Both the position numbers and the translations under genes were made by a program. Under the pieces are notes generated by a model. The model ran no database searches. It was not told the DNA's origin and saw only the letters and a list, made by a program, of their open reading frames with translations. This document shows, one piece after another, positions 46,824-60,000 of a stretch of 64,000 nt of DNA. Where the stretch lies: assembly GCA_008711295.1 (NCBI GenBank), contig VUYV01000125.1, forward strand, positions 1,776,788 through 1,840,787, read 5' to 3'. The DNA is from Anarhynchus alexandrinus (Eukaryota; Chordata; Aves; Charadriiformes; Charadriidae). Each line of letters begins with the position of its first letter. The stretch's first letter is position 1.

Positions 46824-49110
46824 CCCGAAGGGAGGGGAGATACAGGAAGCTACAGAGAACTCATCCTCTAACAAAGTACTTGGCTGAAGACCTTGACCGA
46901 AGAGGTTCATTGGCCCGATGAAGATACACCAAAGTCAGCTGCTCCCATTTGTCTTGCTAAAAGTCTGTGAGTAGAACAGTCCCAGTTGGCATGGTCTAAG
47001 GTAGAACAGTGCCATGCAGAGATGCACTACTCGCACTGAACCACCTGGACTGGTATTCAACTGCCCTGAGTGAAGAGGCATGTTAGCACCCAGGCTTTCC
47101 ATGGTGCTTTGCTTTCCATGGTGATTTGCTTTCCACTGCACTGCATGCCCTGCAGGTACAGCCTTAGACTACTCACCTCCTGATTTTGCTCACCTTACAC
47201 CATCAACAGCAGGGCAAGCAGTCGGATGGTTGAACTTTCACCAATAGTCTAAAGATGGAAGAATGGAGTCACACAAGCAGGAATCTGGTGCAAACCATGA
47301 AGTACCTTCCTGTTCTGAGATATTACTGGGAGGCTGTAGAATTGCCACTTCCTGCGATCATGATGCATCATGAATTTTTGATGATCAAAATTATCACTAA
47401 AGAAAAGGAGGGGAAAAGTATGTTCTACAACAATGCAGTGATGGGATTAATTTATGTTAGTTTCAGTTAGAATGAGTAAAACAAGAAGCAGTGTTTTGAA
47501 AATGTCTAACTAAAGGCATATACCATGGTATGAAATTTGGTATTACCAACATAATACGTAATTCTGACAGACCACACTGATTCTCTCACAAAGTCAGAGA
47601 TCAATGCTGCTGTAGCAGAGTCATTGATGTCTATTCCACATATTATGAAGGTAATAAATGCAGAAGCAATCTCTTCTGCTATGAAACCTCCCTTTGTGTT
47701 CAGCAAAGGACTTTTACCTGCATTAAAATTATATTATATCCCTATGTTTATTCACTTACAAGGTGGGACTTTCCAAACCACTCAACAGTGACCTGATTTT
47801 GCTGCGTTTGAAATCTACAGGCATTTCAGCATAGACAGCAGTAGGGGTCAGCTAGAATAGCTGTGAAATCTTCTGAAAAAGCCCTTCATATTGTGCTGAA
47901 TGATGAAGGCATGATTTTCTCTCTCACTATAGAAAGGAACATTTAAGATTTGTCTTTTGTTCATTAAGGGCAAAAAGGAATGAAAGAAAATAACTCTTTT
48001 AGAGAAAAATAAGATTAGACCAACAGTCTCTCCAGTGTTAATATCAATCCCTCTTGGTTTCAGATTTCAGCACAAACTGTGTGTCATTCAAAGGTGGTAA
48101 TCTCCACCCTCACACCCTCATCCTTATGGGCTTCCTCCTGCCTATGCAGTGTGCTGTGCTTTATCATCTTCTTTGTGCTCTGAGATAAAATCGTTTCATC
48201 TGGGGCCACATCTAGTTAATCATTAAACTCGCCACATAAAATTTTACCCTTAGACCGCTCCCATTCATTGTCTTCTCTCTTTTGGTTTCTATACTTCAAG
48301 TGCCGTTGCCTTATTACTGCCAAATCTAACACCGCCCTGCTTTAATCAATACCGGCATGACCCCTTCATTTTGACTTCAAATTATTGCTGCCCCCTTTCA
48401 ATTCCTTATTAACCTCTACTTCTGCTTCATTTCTTTTTGAAGGGGTGATTCAAGCAGCTATAAACTCTTTCCTTGCAAGCGTTTACCCTTGTTAGGGAGC
48501 TCTGTACTGGATTTTCTCTGTTCAAGTTCTCCACCTCATCAGACCAGTACCTGTGAGTGCCTTACAGGTCCCACTGCTTGAAACTGCAAACCCTTCTTAA
48601 ACACCTGGTTTTGTCAGAAGGACAGTCACAGCCAGACCCAGGCACGTGAAAAATCTCCCCATCTCCCATAGGACCTGAGCTACACTCCCAGGCAATTATT
48701 TGAGCAACTTCATCTGTATCTCCTGGATAGATACAAGTATTCCACCTCTAACATGCCCCTTTCAGCTCATAGGTCTCTTTTGTGCTTATTTATCACCCTG
48801 GATGCCACCAGTTAGTATGATGGCATGGCTTCCACCACACTCCTGCCATCAGCAACCAGCAAAGACGAAAGTCCACATTCCACACTGAGGATTTTAATAA
48901 AACCGTAAAATCTGGGTGATGGTGCCGGGCTGGAACAAAGCAGACACAGGATCGGAGTCACTTGCTCAAGTGTGTATGTCTGTTGCATTGATTAGTACAT
49001 CAGACCCTCTTTATCATCAAAGTCATGTGAAAAAGTCAAATGCAATCCTCTGGCACACCAGAGGAGGTATTCAGGAGACAGGTAAGCCATTAATGCTATT
49101 TTATTAAACA
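46824..49110. other. Non-coding DNA, no gene recognised
   Basis: AT-rich, without family-like frames. A 16-bp palindrome TCATGATGCATCATGA lies at 47358-47373 in a repeat-free patch (47280-47720). Confidence 0.5.
47358..47373. repeat. Perfect 16-bp palindrome
   Basis: TCATGATGCATCATGA is self-complementary and is followed ten bases later by another GATGATC word. The core ATGATGCATCAT resembles paired homeodomain or octamer-like half-sites; function is unknown. Confidence 0.8.
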
Positions 49111-49540
49111 GGGATGAAACCTCATCTGGAACAGCCTATACAGTTGAGTCATCTGTGTTCAAAGACAAGCCAAAACTGGAACAGATACAGGGCTGGATTG
49201 CTGGGATGATCCGGGGAGAAGGCAGCCGCCGTTACAGAGGATATGCTTAGCATATCAAAGTCAGCATCGAGAGGGAGTGTGATTGATCTCTAAAAATACC
49301 CCAGTGGGTGAGCCTCGGGGAGGAAGAATGGCTATCAACCTAAATGACAGTATTAACACAGTAAAAAAAGTGTATAAACTATCTACAAATACTATCGGAC
49401 TTCAAATCTGATGGCTTCTACACATTAGAGCACCAAGAATCCCTCCAACAGAGGCATTGAAGGGCAGAAATTAGGAAGTTTTAAATTGGCATGTGACAAA
49501 TTAATCTCAATGATTATATGGCAGAGTTTGACAAGATAGT
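49111..49540 (+). mobile_element. Ancient L3/CR1-type LINE relic
   Basis: The stretch follows an old amniote LINE pattern that I recall from reptile and bird genomes. It opens with GGATGAAACCTCATCTGGAA and TCATCTGTGTTCAAAGAC, then has AAACTGGAACAGATACAG, a GCTGGGATGATCCGGGG block (CR1: RRATRMIRG), and later a TTAGGAAGTTTTAAATTGGC part. In CR1-superfamily terms this is the ORF2 C-terminal region on the plus strand. Many stops and indels interrupt it, and no octamer tail is visible. It is much more decayed than the copies at 37.0 and 52.5 kb; limits are approximate. Confidence 0.75.
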
Positions 49541-52500
49541 CCATTACACCCTGTGTCTTTTTTATCATACTATTGACTCCTATTGACCATGTTATATTGG
49601 TTTGTTATATTTCATTTATTCATATATCTTTCAGCTAAAGTCCTGACATTTTTGCCTGCCAGTTAATTGCGGACAGCACTTTATCGTAGTATCTAAGTTC
49701 CTGCAGTATGAGCCATCAGCCTTACACCCTGTATAAAACTGTGAAGGCTGATAAACAAATTCTGCTAGGCAAAAGTGCATGAGACAGGATTCTTCTCACA
49801 AAAATAATAAAAAAGAATTATTTTGTATTGTATTTCGTTGAATGCAATACAGCAAGTTCCTTTATGATTTAAGAAGTTATTAATCTCTTTTAAATCACAT
49901 TTTGGTAGCAGAGTGTTGTTTTGGCACAAATTTTAAATGTTCTAGTATAAAAAAGTCTTAATTATTCCTTTTGGCTTTTTAAAACTAGGTCAAACCTAAA
50001 ATCTTTGTTAAATTTATCAGAAATTCACAAAATATTTAGGTCAGCAGAAAATTTTAATTTTCAAATATTTGTATAAAATAATTCAGTCAGTCCAATAATG
50101 TAACTGGTGTAATAACATTTTTTTACAAGACATTTCACTTGATACCACACAACACTAATTAAAAAAAAAAACAACACAAACAACATAGAATGAAAATAAC
50201 CCCCACATGGCATACATTAAATAGCAGATTTCTAAGGGCAATTGTAAACAGACCAGCAAAAACAAGTAGATGCGCTGTTGCTGCAATTACCGAGATTAGT
50301 TATTGACCCTATGCTCTGTAACATGTTGTGAATGATCCAGGGAAAATACGCAAAATTGTTAGTGTTGAACTTGGTAGGTGGCAGCAAGATTAGAAGAATA
50401 GTAAACAATGAAGAAAGAACAGGACACTGAGTGAGAGCAACCTGAACTCTCCTTGGCATATACCAATGGTACGCATGTTAGTATGAGCAGACAGATATAA
50501 ACCCGTACGTATAAGATAAATAATACAGTATACATACAGGATATAGTACTTCTTTCATGGGAAACAATGATTTTAGAGGATTCAAGGATGGATAATCTCT
50601 GCATCATGATCTGCAGATGTTAAATACAGCCAGAGTACTAATGGGAATTTTGGATGTGTACCCAGGGAATATTGATAAGGACAGGGATGTTAAATGCTTC
50701 CATGTTTAGCACTGGGGCAAACACTACAACAACATTGTGTCTGTTTCTAGTATAGAAGTGTAGATAAGATTGGCATAGCTGTAAAGAGCCTTAGTGCTGA
50801 CTGAAGAATAGGAAAATTATGATTAAGGGAGGGCAAAAGCTTGGGAAGATTCATCTCTTTAGCCTACTCATCTCCACAGAGAACAGGTGTTTACCACAGT
50901 GTCTTTCAGCTGAGCAACCATAGCTGCTACAAGCAACCAGGAGCTGGATGTGGAAGCAAAGTAGGAAAAGATTGAAACTATTTACAACATACTATAATAC
51001 ATTTCCATCACCGGTGATTTGCAAATCAAGAAATGCAGGCTGTTGTTAAAGACTGTTCCAGGACAGTTAATAGAGGGGAGTGCTAGCAATCATGTCAAAA
51101 GTCCCATGAGCTGGTCCCAGTGATCTCTCCTTGCATACAATAAACCAGAGAGACACAAAGGCTGAAGGGAAGAGGAGGGTATAGCTCCACAAAGCTGTTC
51201 TCTGTATTTTCCTGTCCCTTTCGACACTTCCTTAGCACACATCCTGCTGGGACTGAGTTGCACATTGCTATAGTGATGTTCCTGGTTTGGAAACCACCCT
51301 GCAATTTTCCCGCCCTGTCCCTGGAGGCCAACATGACCCCAATACAGCAGGAGGTCAGCTCATCTCTTACCCTTCTCAAGATCAGTCCTCTTATTCTGGG
51401 ACATGCTCACAGGCTTCAAAGGGAACTTCAGATCTTCTTGACAGCAGGGCAGTGTGTGGTGGCACCTTCAGCACCTCCTTGCAGAAAGATCTGATGTCTG
51501 CTGTCCCCAAGCTTTTCACTACCACTGGCCTGCTACCAATCTGACATATCTACTGCAAGACAGAATATATTAGACCTGAGGAGATAAGCTTCTCATAGTC
51601 ATATTTTTTAAGATATTTATTTTTGAGCCTTGTGTAGTCTACTCAGCCTGCACGCTGCCCTGACTTTCCAGCACACATGAGATTTTCCTTGATCTGGCAA
51701 AGACACTGTTTCTTCCCTCACTCACTGGCACATATCCTAAATATAGGCTTATTTCTTAAGAATTCGGTTTCTGTTTACTATCCCCTTCTATCCCCGTCAT
51801 ACATATCACCACCACCACCTGAGGCCATTGTTCCACTGCTGGGGGTCTTCACTTCTCCAGACATTTGGAAAGCATCCACTCCAGGGACCCAAACCCTATT
51901 CCCCAGTCTTCCACACAGACCCCCATCTCAGCAGCCCCTGAAGTCTTCTTGTGTTCTGGTGTGGGCAAAGGAGACATTATAGAGTTATAACCAATTTGCT
52001 ATCTTCTACCAAGCTAGCAGTCTGTTTCTGAAGGCATTTGTTTATTTGCCTATTTCCAGAGCTGGCCCTAATGTCAAAAATATCTTCACGACAGTCCTTG
52101 AAAAACTTTGATTTATGGTTATGGTAAGGAATTCATAGAAGCAAACTTTGTTTCATAAGTTTCTTATTTACACTTTTCTGAACAAAGCAGATAATATTGT
52201 CTATAGGCTACTCCCTTCTTGCATCCCCTTCCTTCATCTTCCCTTGCGTGAGTGTCCCTGTCTCTACTACCCCTTTTCCCCACAGTACCTCCAGGCATAC
52301 AGCAATAAACTGTATGCAGACATGCTGTCATGTTGAAAGGCTAGCCTTCAGCATCAGAAAACCAAAATGATTATTCCCCACTGATTACATCTTTTTGTAG
52401 ATCAGAACACACAAGGTAATATTGGTTCCTTCTTTTCACTAACAGCTACTCCCACCCTTCAAAGTACTCTACAACAAAGTCCAAGCCTCCGTGTAAGAGG

Positions 52501-52547
52501 GGGAAGATAGTACCACGTGGCTAATCAGCTTTCTATGGGTCATTAAT
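49541..52547. other. Non-coding DNA, nothing recognised
   Basis: AT-rich sequence with short chance frames on both strands; no LINE, LTR or exon signature. Confidence 0.5.
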
Positions 52548-53378
52548 AGATGATCTGGACAGCCTGGCTCAATGGGCCAAGGCCAGTGGAATGAGGTTCA
52601 ACAAGGCCAAGTGCTGGGTTCTGCATTTGGATCACAACAACCCCATGCAGCGCTACAGGCTTGGGGAAGAGCGGCTGGAAAGCTGTCTGGCAGAAAAGGA
52701 CCTGGGGGTGTTGGTGGATGGCCGGCTGAATATGAGCCGGCAGCGTGCCCAGGTGGCCAAGAAGGCCAATGGCATCCTGGCCTCTATCAGGAATAGTGTG
52801 GTGAGCAGGACTAGGGCAGTGATCATCCCTCTGTACTCAGCACTGGTGAGGCCCCACCTCGAGTGCTGTGTTCAGCTTTGGGCCCCTCACTACAAGAAAG
52901 GCATTGAGGTTCTGGAGCGTGCCCAGAGAAGAGCAACAAAGCTGGTGAGGGGTCTGGAGCACAAATCTTATGAGGAATGGCTGAGGGAACTGGGGTTGTT
53001 TAGCCTGGAGAAAAGAAGGCTGAGGGGAGACCTTATCGCTCTCTACAACTACCAGAAAAGAGGTTGTAGCAAGGTGGGGGTTGGTCTCTTCTCCCAAGTA
53101 ACAGGCAATAGGACAAGAGTAAATGGCCTCAAGGAGGCACATATCCTCAGGGGAGGTTTAGATTGGATATTAGGAAAAATTTCTTCACAGAAAGGGTTAT
53201 CGAGCATCATAACAGGCTGCCCAGGGCAGTGGTGGAGTTGCCATCCCTGGAGGTATTTAACAGACGGGCAGATGTGGTGCTGAGGGACATGGTTTAGTGG
53301 TGGTTTTGGCAGTGTTAGGTTGATGGTTGGACTTGATGATCTTCAAGGTCCGTTCCAACCTCGATGATTCTGTGATTC
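52548..53378 (+). mobile_element. CR1 LINE, 5'-truncated, best preserved copy
   Basis: About 830 bp of the CR1 3' region: the C-terminal third of ORF2, a TAG stop near 53297, a short 3' untranslated part containing GGTTGGACTTGATGATC and AAGGTCCGTTCCAACCTC, and a tail of ATTCTGTG units ending at 53378. The copy begins inside ORF2 at GATGATCTGGACAGCCTGG, so it is 5'-truncated. Its subtype differs from the copy at 37.0 kb in wording (for example GATGATCTTCAAGGTCC versus GATGACCTCCGAAGGTCC). Low decay points to a relatively recent insertion. Confidence 0.97.
52591..53299 (+). pseudogene. CR1 ORF2 C-terminal fragment, one frameshift
   Basis: A frame open from 52591 to 53283 (230 codons) carries the C-terminal part of CR1 ORF2: [11 protein letters not shown] (reverse transcriptase tail), [71 protein letters not shown] and RTRVNGLK. 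After about 53131 the family pattern continues in a different frame ([20 protein letters not shown]), ending at a TAG near 53297-53299, so a frameshift lies between about 53131 and 53156. The catalytic reverse transcriptase motifs and endonuclease are absent through truncation, so the product cannot be autonomous. The ATG at 52591 is an internal methionine codon. Confidence 0.95.
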
Positions 53379-55688
53379 AAAGCTCAACACTAAACAACTG
53401 TCCATAGTATAAGGACTACTGACCTGACTTTTCAACACGGACCATGTGAATAATCTGTATTCTGCAAAGGAAGCCTGTTTCAAAAAGGAGAAAGCAGTAT
53501 GAATATCCTGGGATGGGCTCCTACTGCTTTTTTGCAGAAACATGGGGGTGTAAGTGGGGAATGACAGTCCTGGTTCTTCTATTAAGCACATCACATGCCC
53601 TGCTGGTACTCTAGTAATAATGCATTTGCAAAAGTGGAAGACAAGGACAATCTTACAATCATAGGGGTTTAATCATGCAACAGCTGGAACATATTTTAAA
53701 CAAGCTCCTTATTTTACTGAAGTCGCATGTCCTACAGTTTCTAATTAAAAAACCCCTGAATCCAGGTGGCACACTTCCTTGCAGTAAAGCTCGATAAGAC
53801 TGCACCGCGTGGGATACAAGGGAAGTCCTGTCATGCAGAGAAGAGCATCTGCTTCCCATCTATCAATATCCTATGGAAATAAGCTTGCACCCCTCATTAT
53901 TTCTAACTGATAAATGCCTTTTTATGTAGTCTTAAAAAAAAAAAAAAAGTAACTTGCACTATCTGAGTATTTGTAGTTTAAGGTGACCTCATTGTGCAGC
54001 TGTTGGAATTTTTCTCTAATTGAAGAACATTCAACTTCTTACACCTTGGAACTGGGTAAAAAAAAAAAAAAAAAGGCTATGCCACCCTTCTGTTTGACCT
54101 GGTTCACACCCAGAAGCTGTCTCAAAGGGCAAAGATCTTCCTGAACCTAGCTGGCCATTATGCACCCATAGAAAAAACATAAAAGCTGCTGCAGCTTGTG
54201 GCACAGAGGAAGTTAGATTAACTGGAAATGGCCTTGAGCACAAGTTTTGAACTCACATCACTACATCTGCAGCACTACATCTATTCAGCTCCCTGCTGTC
54301 ACATTTACATAAAGGCTGTTGCTCCAGAGCCTGTGTATATTATTATTTAAACTGGATTTATTTAGATCAAGGTTAAGTTAGCTAGGTAAAAATTCAAGTA
54401 ATTGAAAATTAAATGTGTTCTTGAAGCAAAACAGCTTTCATTCAGGGGACTGCAGAAATGCAGTTACTTTGGTTTTACCAAGCCCATGCAAACAAGTGCA
54501 TACTGGAGCCCTAACACTGGTTAATTTAGACTCAGGAAAAGTACCTGAAGTAACTGGAAAATCTGCTAGGTCCGTTTTCTGATCTCTAGGTTTACCCTGA
54601 GATCAGCAAGCACCAAAGCCAGCTGAAGCTATGCTAGGAGTAAAGGAGGAGTTAGAGGTGATGCGAGGCATCAGACTGCCTCTTTCTAGGATCAGTGAGA
54701 TATCAATTAGCCATACCTTAAGAAAGTGCTCATTGATTTGTAACTGAGAGGGAAAAAGAAAGGGAAGTTAATAGTAAATGAAACAAAGGGGAAACCACCC
54801 CCTAGGTGCCTGTCCTGTGTGGTGGAGTGGCTGCAAGGCCCCCCACGCTGCTGCCGAGCCACAAGCTGTGCAGGAGGACACATACGATGGCCAAAACACA
54901 GCCCTGTGCTGATGGAGCAACCCTCCTACCAGGGCCCACGCTCACCTCCAGACACACAGCACCATACCACGTGGGCATGCCAGACCCCGGGCAAAAAGCT
55001 GGACATCATGTTTGGTCTTTATCCACCTGACAAAAACTCTTCTCCTGATATGCTGTCTGTCCGTAGGTTATAACTGGACACAAAAACCCACCAACCCATA
55101 TGGAGCATGTCTTTCCTATCACCTGAAGTTTTTGCCCTACACACCTCTGGCAAAAAAGATTTAGTTCATTGCAGTGGCTATAATTACGCCGTAAGTGGTA
55201 AACAGAAAAATGTACCCAGCCTGAACTTACTGTACCTCTGTTCTGATTGCCCACCTGTCTGATAAGAACACTGTGGCAAGCAGGCCCCAGATGATGTTGT
55301 TTGAGGTGTGGGGAGGGTGGGATGTTGGATCTGGGAATGAAATGAATGAAACCTTTCTTCTTTCCTCCAACATTACACTGGAGCCATAATGTCAAATGGA
55401 GACAGTCACATCCCAGCTCTGCAGCATTCATCTATGGACATCAGACCTGATTTCAGCAGAGGTGAGTTAAGCAGTGTTGTCAGAGCTTCCCCTGAACTGA
55501 GATCTTCCCTTAAAATAAGGCTGATGGAAAAGGCTGTACAGCAATCACATGATGAGATTTTACACTGTACAAACAAGTCTGACTAGAAGAAATAATCTGT
55601 AAAGGGAGCAGGTCAGTGCTGAGTGATGTGTAGGAAAGAGCTGAAGAAGTTCCAGAAGATTGAAAAAAAAATAAAAATCACTTTGTAG
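53379..55688. other. Non-coding DNA, nothing recognised
   Basis: A-rich tracts occur at 53935-53948 and 54060-54074. A slightly GC-rich patch at 54.8-55.0 kb has overlapping short frames only. No exon or repeat family is identified. Confidence 0.5.
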
Positions 55689-57000
55689 CATCACAGAATC
55701 ATAGAATAACTTAGGTTGGAGGCGACCTCTGGAGGTCATCCAGTCTGACCTCTTGCTGAAAACAGGGTCTGCTTCGAAGTGGGGTCAAGTTCCTCAGGGC
55801 CTTGTCCAGCTGAGTTTCAAATATCTCCAGGGATGAAGAGTCCACAGACTTTCTGAGCAACCTGTTCCAAGGCTTAGTGACCCCCACTATCAAGAAACTC
55901 TTTGTTTACAGCCTGCTGAAATTTCACTGCAACTTGTGTCCACCATCATTCATCCTTTTACCATGCGCCTCAAAATAGTCCCTACAGCCATCAAGTAGGT
56001 AGTTGAAGACAGTTAAGTAGATTTCCCCCATACACTTAGCCTTTGCTTCTGCAGGCTGAACAAAGTCTATTCCTTTGACCTCCTGTTGTACACCTTGATC
56101 ACCTCTGTGGTCCTGTGATGGACTTGTTTGACATTATCACTGTCTTTCACATAGCGGGGTCATCAAAACTGGACGTAGATGCAGCCATATGAATTCCGAG
56201 CAGACAGGAATAATTGCTTCCCTTGACTCACTGACCCCACACTTGATAATGCATCCGAGCAAATGGTTGGCCTCCATGGCCAGAAGGGTGTACTGCTGAA
56301 TCACGTTTACCTTGCTGTCCACCATGACCTCCAAATATATTTTTTACAGAGATGCCTCCTACTCTGTAAATGCTGAGCCCTACAGCGTTGTATGGGACTG
56401 CTCACTGCCAGGTGGAGGGCATCACATGCTGCCAGCTAACCTTCACGTCACTGACTATTACACTTTGAGCCCAGTCACTCAACCAGGTTTCACTAACTTG
56501 GTACTCCACCCACCCAACCCATATCTCCCCAATTTGTTATAAGGGTACTACAGAAGATGAAGGCATATGACATCCACTGTTCTCCCCTCATATGTCATAG
56601 AAGACAACTAGGTTGATAGACAAGATTTTTTCCTTGAGAAACACCTGCTGGCTTTTCCCAAGCGTCTCATTTTCCTTCTTTTACCTGGATATGGCTTCCA
56701 AGAGGATTTGCTCCACAATCTTACCCGGGACTGAGGGGAGACCAACCACCCTGCTCTTTTCTGCATCATTCATCTTGCCCTTTTTGAAGATGGGTGTGAC
56801 AATTTCCTTTCTCCAGGCATCAGAAGCCCCCCATAATTACCAAGACCTTTTAAAAATGACACAGCCTCTCAGTGACGCCCACTGATGACCTCAACACCCT
56901 CGGGTGCATCCTGTCTGGTCCCATGTCTTGTGTATGTATTCTGCTGAAGACTTCCATAATTCAGCCTCCCTTTACTCCTTGGTAGTGCTTCTTCCCCAAC
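55689..57000 (-). mobile_element. Long, decayed CR1 LINE copy
   Basis: In minus orientation this is the longest CR1 piece here, about 1.3 kb. Its 3' tail is at 55689-55730 (TCACAGAATCATAGAATAA, then GGTTGGAGGCGACCTCTGG). Proceeding to higher coordinates come the ORF2 C-terminus (LEIFETQLDKALRNL near 55780-55840) and a MVDSKVNVIQQ-TLLAMEANHLLGCI block (56200-56330; CR1: LGV-VD-KLNMSQQ, KKAN-ILG). Farther along are reverse transcriptase blocks at 56690-56930 ([30 protein letters not shown]). Stops and indels break every frame. The 5' limit near 57000 is where recognition fades. Parts between about 56330 and 56600 are so diverged that an internal deletion cannot be excluded. Confidence 0.88.
55711..56930 (-). 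pseudogene. Broken CR1 ORF2 (reverse transcriptase region)
   Basis: Fragments of one ORF2 lie in several minus-strand frames: the GPD motif and TPIFKKGK of the reverse transcriptase fingers (about 56770-56930), [13 protein letters not shown] (about 56685-56740), the post-catalytic region (56137-56334) and the C-terminal SLEIFETQLDK block (55711-55893). The catalytic YADD-type box, expected between about 56340 and 56500, was not recognised by eye. The endonuclease domain lies upstream of anything preserved. It is a pseudogene by frame disruption. Confidence 0.82.
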
Positions 57001-60000
57001 AAAGACCAAGACTGTATTTTTGTAGATCTTACTTCTTTAATTTTTAAAACACTGATCATTAATACATCCAACCATCACCCAATAATAAATCTATTCTGGA
57101 ATACTTTAAAGAAGAGTTCTTCTTTGGTGCAAGATTTGCAGATGTCTTTGGAGTAAGTCAGACTACACCAAAAACCGAGGGCTACAGTTCTCAGTAAAAT
57201 ACTCAGAGGACTACAGCAGACAGATTTCACAGACAGACAGTTCATGTCAGACCACTCTGCACCTCATCTATATACTGCCCAAAACCTTATTCAGCAGCAA
57301 AGACTAACAGAGGAGATAGATACACCTCAAAGCAATTAATTTCCAGGGTCTGACTTTATTACAGGAGGCATTTTGATTAAGAACATGAACGAGTGAATTC
57401 CCTAATCTTTTGCCCTCCTGGTGCCACCCAGGCTGAGGAGGATTTTGTTGGGAACCCTATGTTAAACTCCTGGAGATGCACTCTGTTTTTTCTCCATTTT
57501 GATGCTAAGCCCATCAAAGAAAGTGGAAAAATTTTACTGCTTTTCAGTGTTTCTGTTCTTCTACTAGTGCAGCTGCAATGTTTTAATTACAGGTAGGCTG
57601 CTTCTGAAAGGAACTCTAGTTTGTCAAAAGTATATACACTTTTTAAGTTTAGTTGCTTTGATCTAGAAATGGCATGTATCTTCTCAGCTGTTTCAAGAGT
57701 TCAAAATAAAAATACTTTACTCATTTAGCTTTTATTACATTTTGTTCCAGTTTCTCTTTGGACCAAATAAAAGGTAAAAAGTTATTTGGCAAATGCCAGC
57801 ACTTTGCCAAAGTTCACAGTTTTCTGACACTGTGGACTAAGCTAACACAAAAGGTCTGTGCACCCATCTTCTCAAAGCAGCTTCTGTGCACTTAATTTTC
57901 CATAATCGTATGTGGAGTTGTTATACTCCACAGTGTTTCACGTGATGTCTTGCTGAGATGCTGGAGTCACAACATCTGATGAACACTGATGTTCTACAAA
58001 AGCCTTAGAGTTGATGCAGCACTGTCCAGCGCTCCGGGTCGATCAGTTGCTTCCTTGGCTCACACCTACTTGTCTTCGTTCCACTGTGGATATGAAGACT
58101 GCACAAGTGTAAGAGTGCATCAACAGCAACAGCACCAGAAGTCTTCACTGCCCCTATGATACAGATATTCTTTCAGCTAAATCAATGCTCTCTTATTCCC
58201 TAAACAGGATATTTGATCATTAGGACACCTCAACCACTGGTGACGCACTATCGGAGATGCACGGATTTAGACGTGCCTTCATCTTTAGAGTACTTGCCAG
58301 TCCACGAAGCAGGTGAGATGGAGCACAGCCTCTAAGAACAGGTGAGTGGCTTGGGAAATTCATTATAACTCAAAAACAGTGATCATCCTCAAATTCAAAA
58401 AATAAATAAATTGTCACAAGGGATGCTGTGATTAATGCTCACAAAGGCTACATGAGGCTGTTCAAATTCCCTGGGGGAGAGATCTGCTTAATTCGGGGAT
58501 CAGCTTCACTCTGCCAAGTTGGAAGAAGGAGTGGTGGGGCGGCAGGGGTAGGCAGTTTGTCAGGGAAACCTTAAACAACTCTTTTCGCCTCAGTCTTCCA
58601 CAGAACCCTGGCAATAGTAAAGACACAGGAGAGGCAAATTTATGCAAGGTATGGCAAATCACCCTGATGCAGTACATCTTCATTTGAAGATGTAAGACAG
58701 TAAGACAGTGAAGATGATGACAGTAAGAGCAAGGCTGCCCCATAGCTGTAAAAGAAAATGATACTAATGAGGCCAGAGGTAATCCACCTGCTGCTAAACA
58801 CACTGCATGTCTCCCACTGACTTCAGCAGGAGTGAAGCCAGACCCAGAATTTACGGGTATATTCAGAAAATGTAACATACTGCAAAGCAGGCTCAGTGAA
58901 TAGTGCTAGATACAGACGTGAAGGAGGGGAGCCATCTTCAAGCTGCTCTGAGATGGAAAATGCAGAAACATCTCCTGGGATCTTTCTAATCACTCTTTGG
59001 AAATATTATTTGGTTTTACGCTTCTCAGGCTCTGTCCTCCTATAGCCTCACCTGCTTCCCATAACCGTGTCAGACAGCCGACTGTCTATGCCTTTCACCA
59101 TGCAGCATTGTGTAATTGACACAATATAATCCAGCCCGGCTCCATATTTCAGAACTGAGGACTTCTGAACTATTTAGCAGCTCTGGAACCTAAAGACGGG
59201 TGTCATAAGCTGTAAGTCATTTTTCTGGGCTTACAGATGCTTCCTTTGATACGTCGTAAAACTGCTGGTAATTGAATCCCATAAGGGATTGTTTTCAGAG
59301 CAGTCTGTGAATCAAACTCTGTTAACAAATAATGGATTTCTCATGTTTCCCCCTGTAGGAATGCAATTCTGCAGATCCTAAGGTTTCTCGGCTCTTACCA
59401 AAGCTGCAGATATCGGGGGATGTGGCCCTTCAGATGGGGCTGTTTCCAAGGGGATGTGCCGCAGTTAACAGAAGGAAGAAGGTGCAGAACTGCAGGTTTG
59501 CAGGCATAACTCGGCAGTCTGTAAGGCAACTGCTCGAGACATTTATTTTTCCTGCCAAGCCTCGCAGGACTGGCCAGAGAGCAGGAGTCAGTCCTATGTG
59601 GTTACCAGGTCTGCATTCCCTTTGCCTTTTCAGCAGCAAACTCTTTCTCTGCTGTTTCTCTCTGTTCACTGCTCACCTTTGCCACCTGGCCTGGTAGGTC
59701 TCTGCTGCTAACCCAAATCCCACATCCCAGCTGTGCTCTTGAAAGAAGAGGAAGAGTGGGGAGAGAGCCCTGATGTGGGAACGGGACTTTGTGCTTCTCC
59801 AGGGGGTGCTGGCAAACCCTCCTCGCACTGACCACTTAGACTTTGATTTGAGCACTTCTGGGTTTCCAGGCTGCTAGTAGAAGGTGGCAATGGGACCAGA
59901 GCTACCTGAAGGAATCTGTTAAAATGCAAAGAAAGCAAATGGGAGCTTTGTAACTCTGCTTGGTTTTGACAGCCCACTCCATAAGCTGATGTTTTCAACA

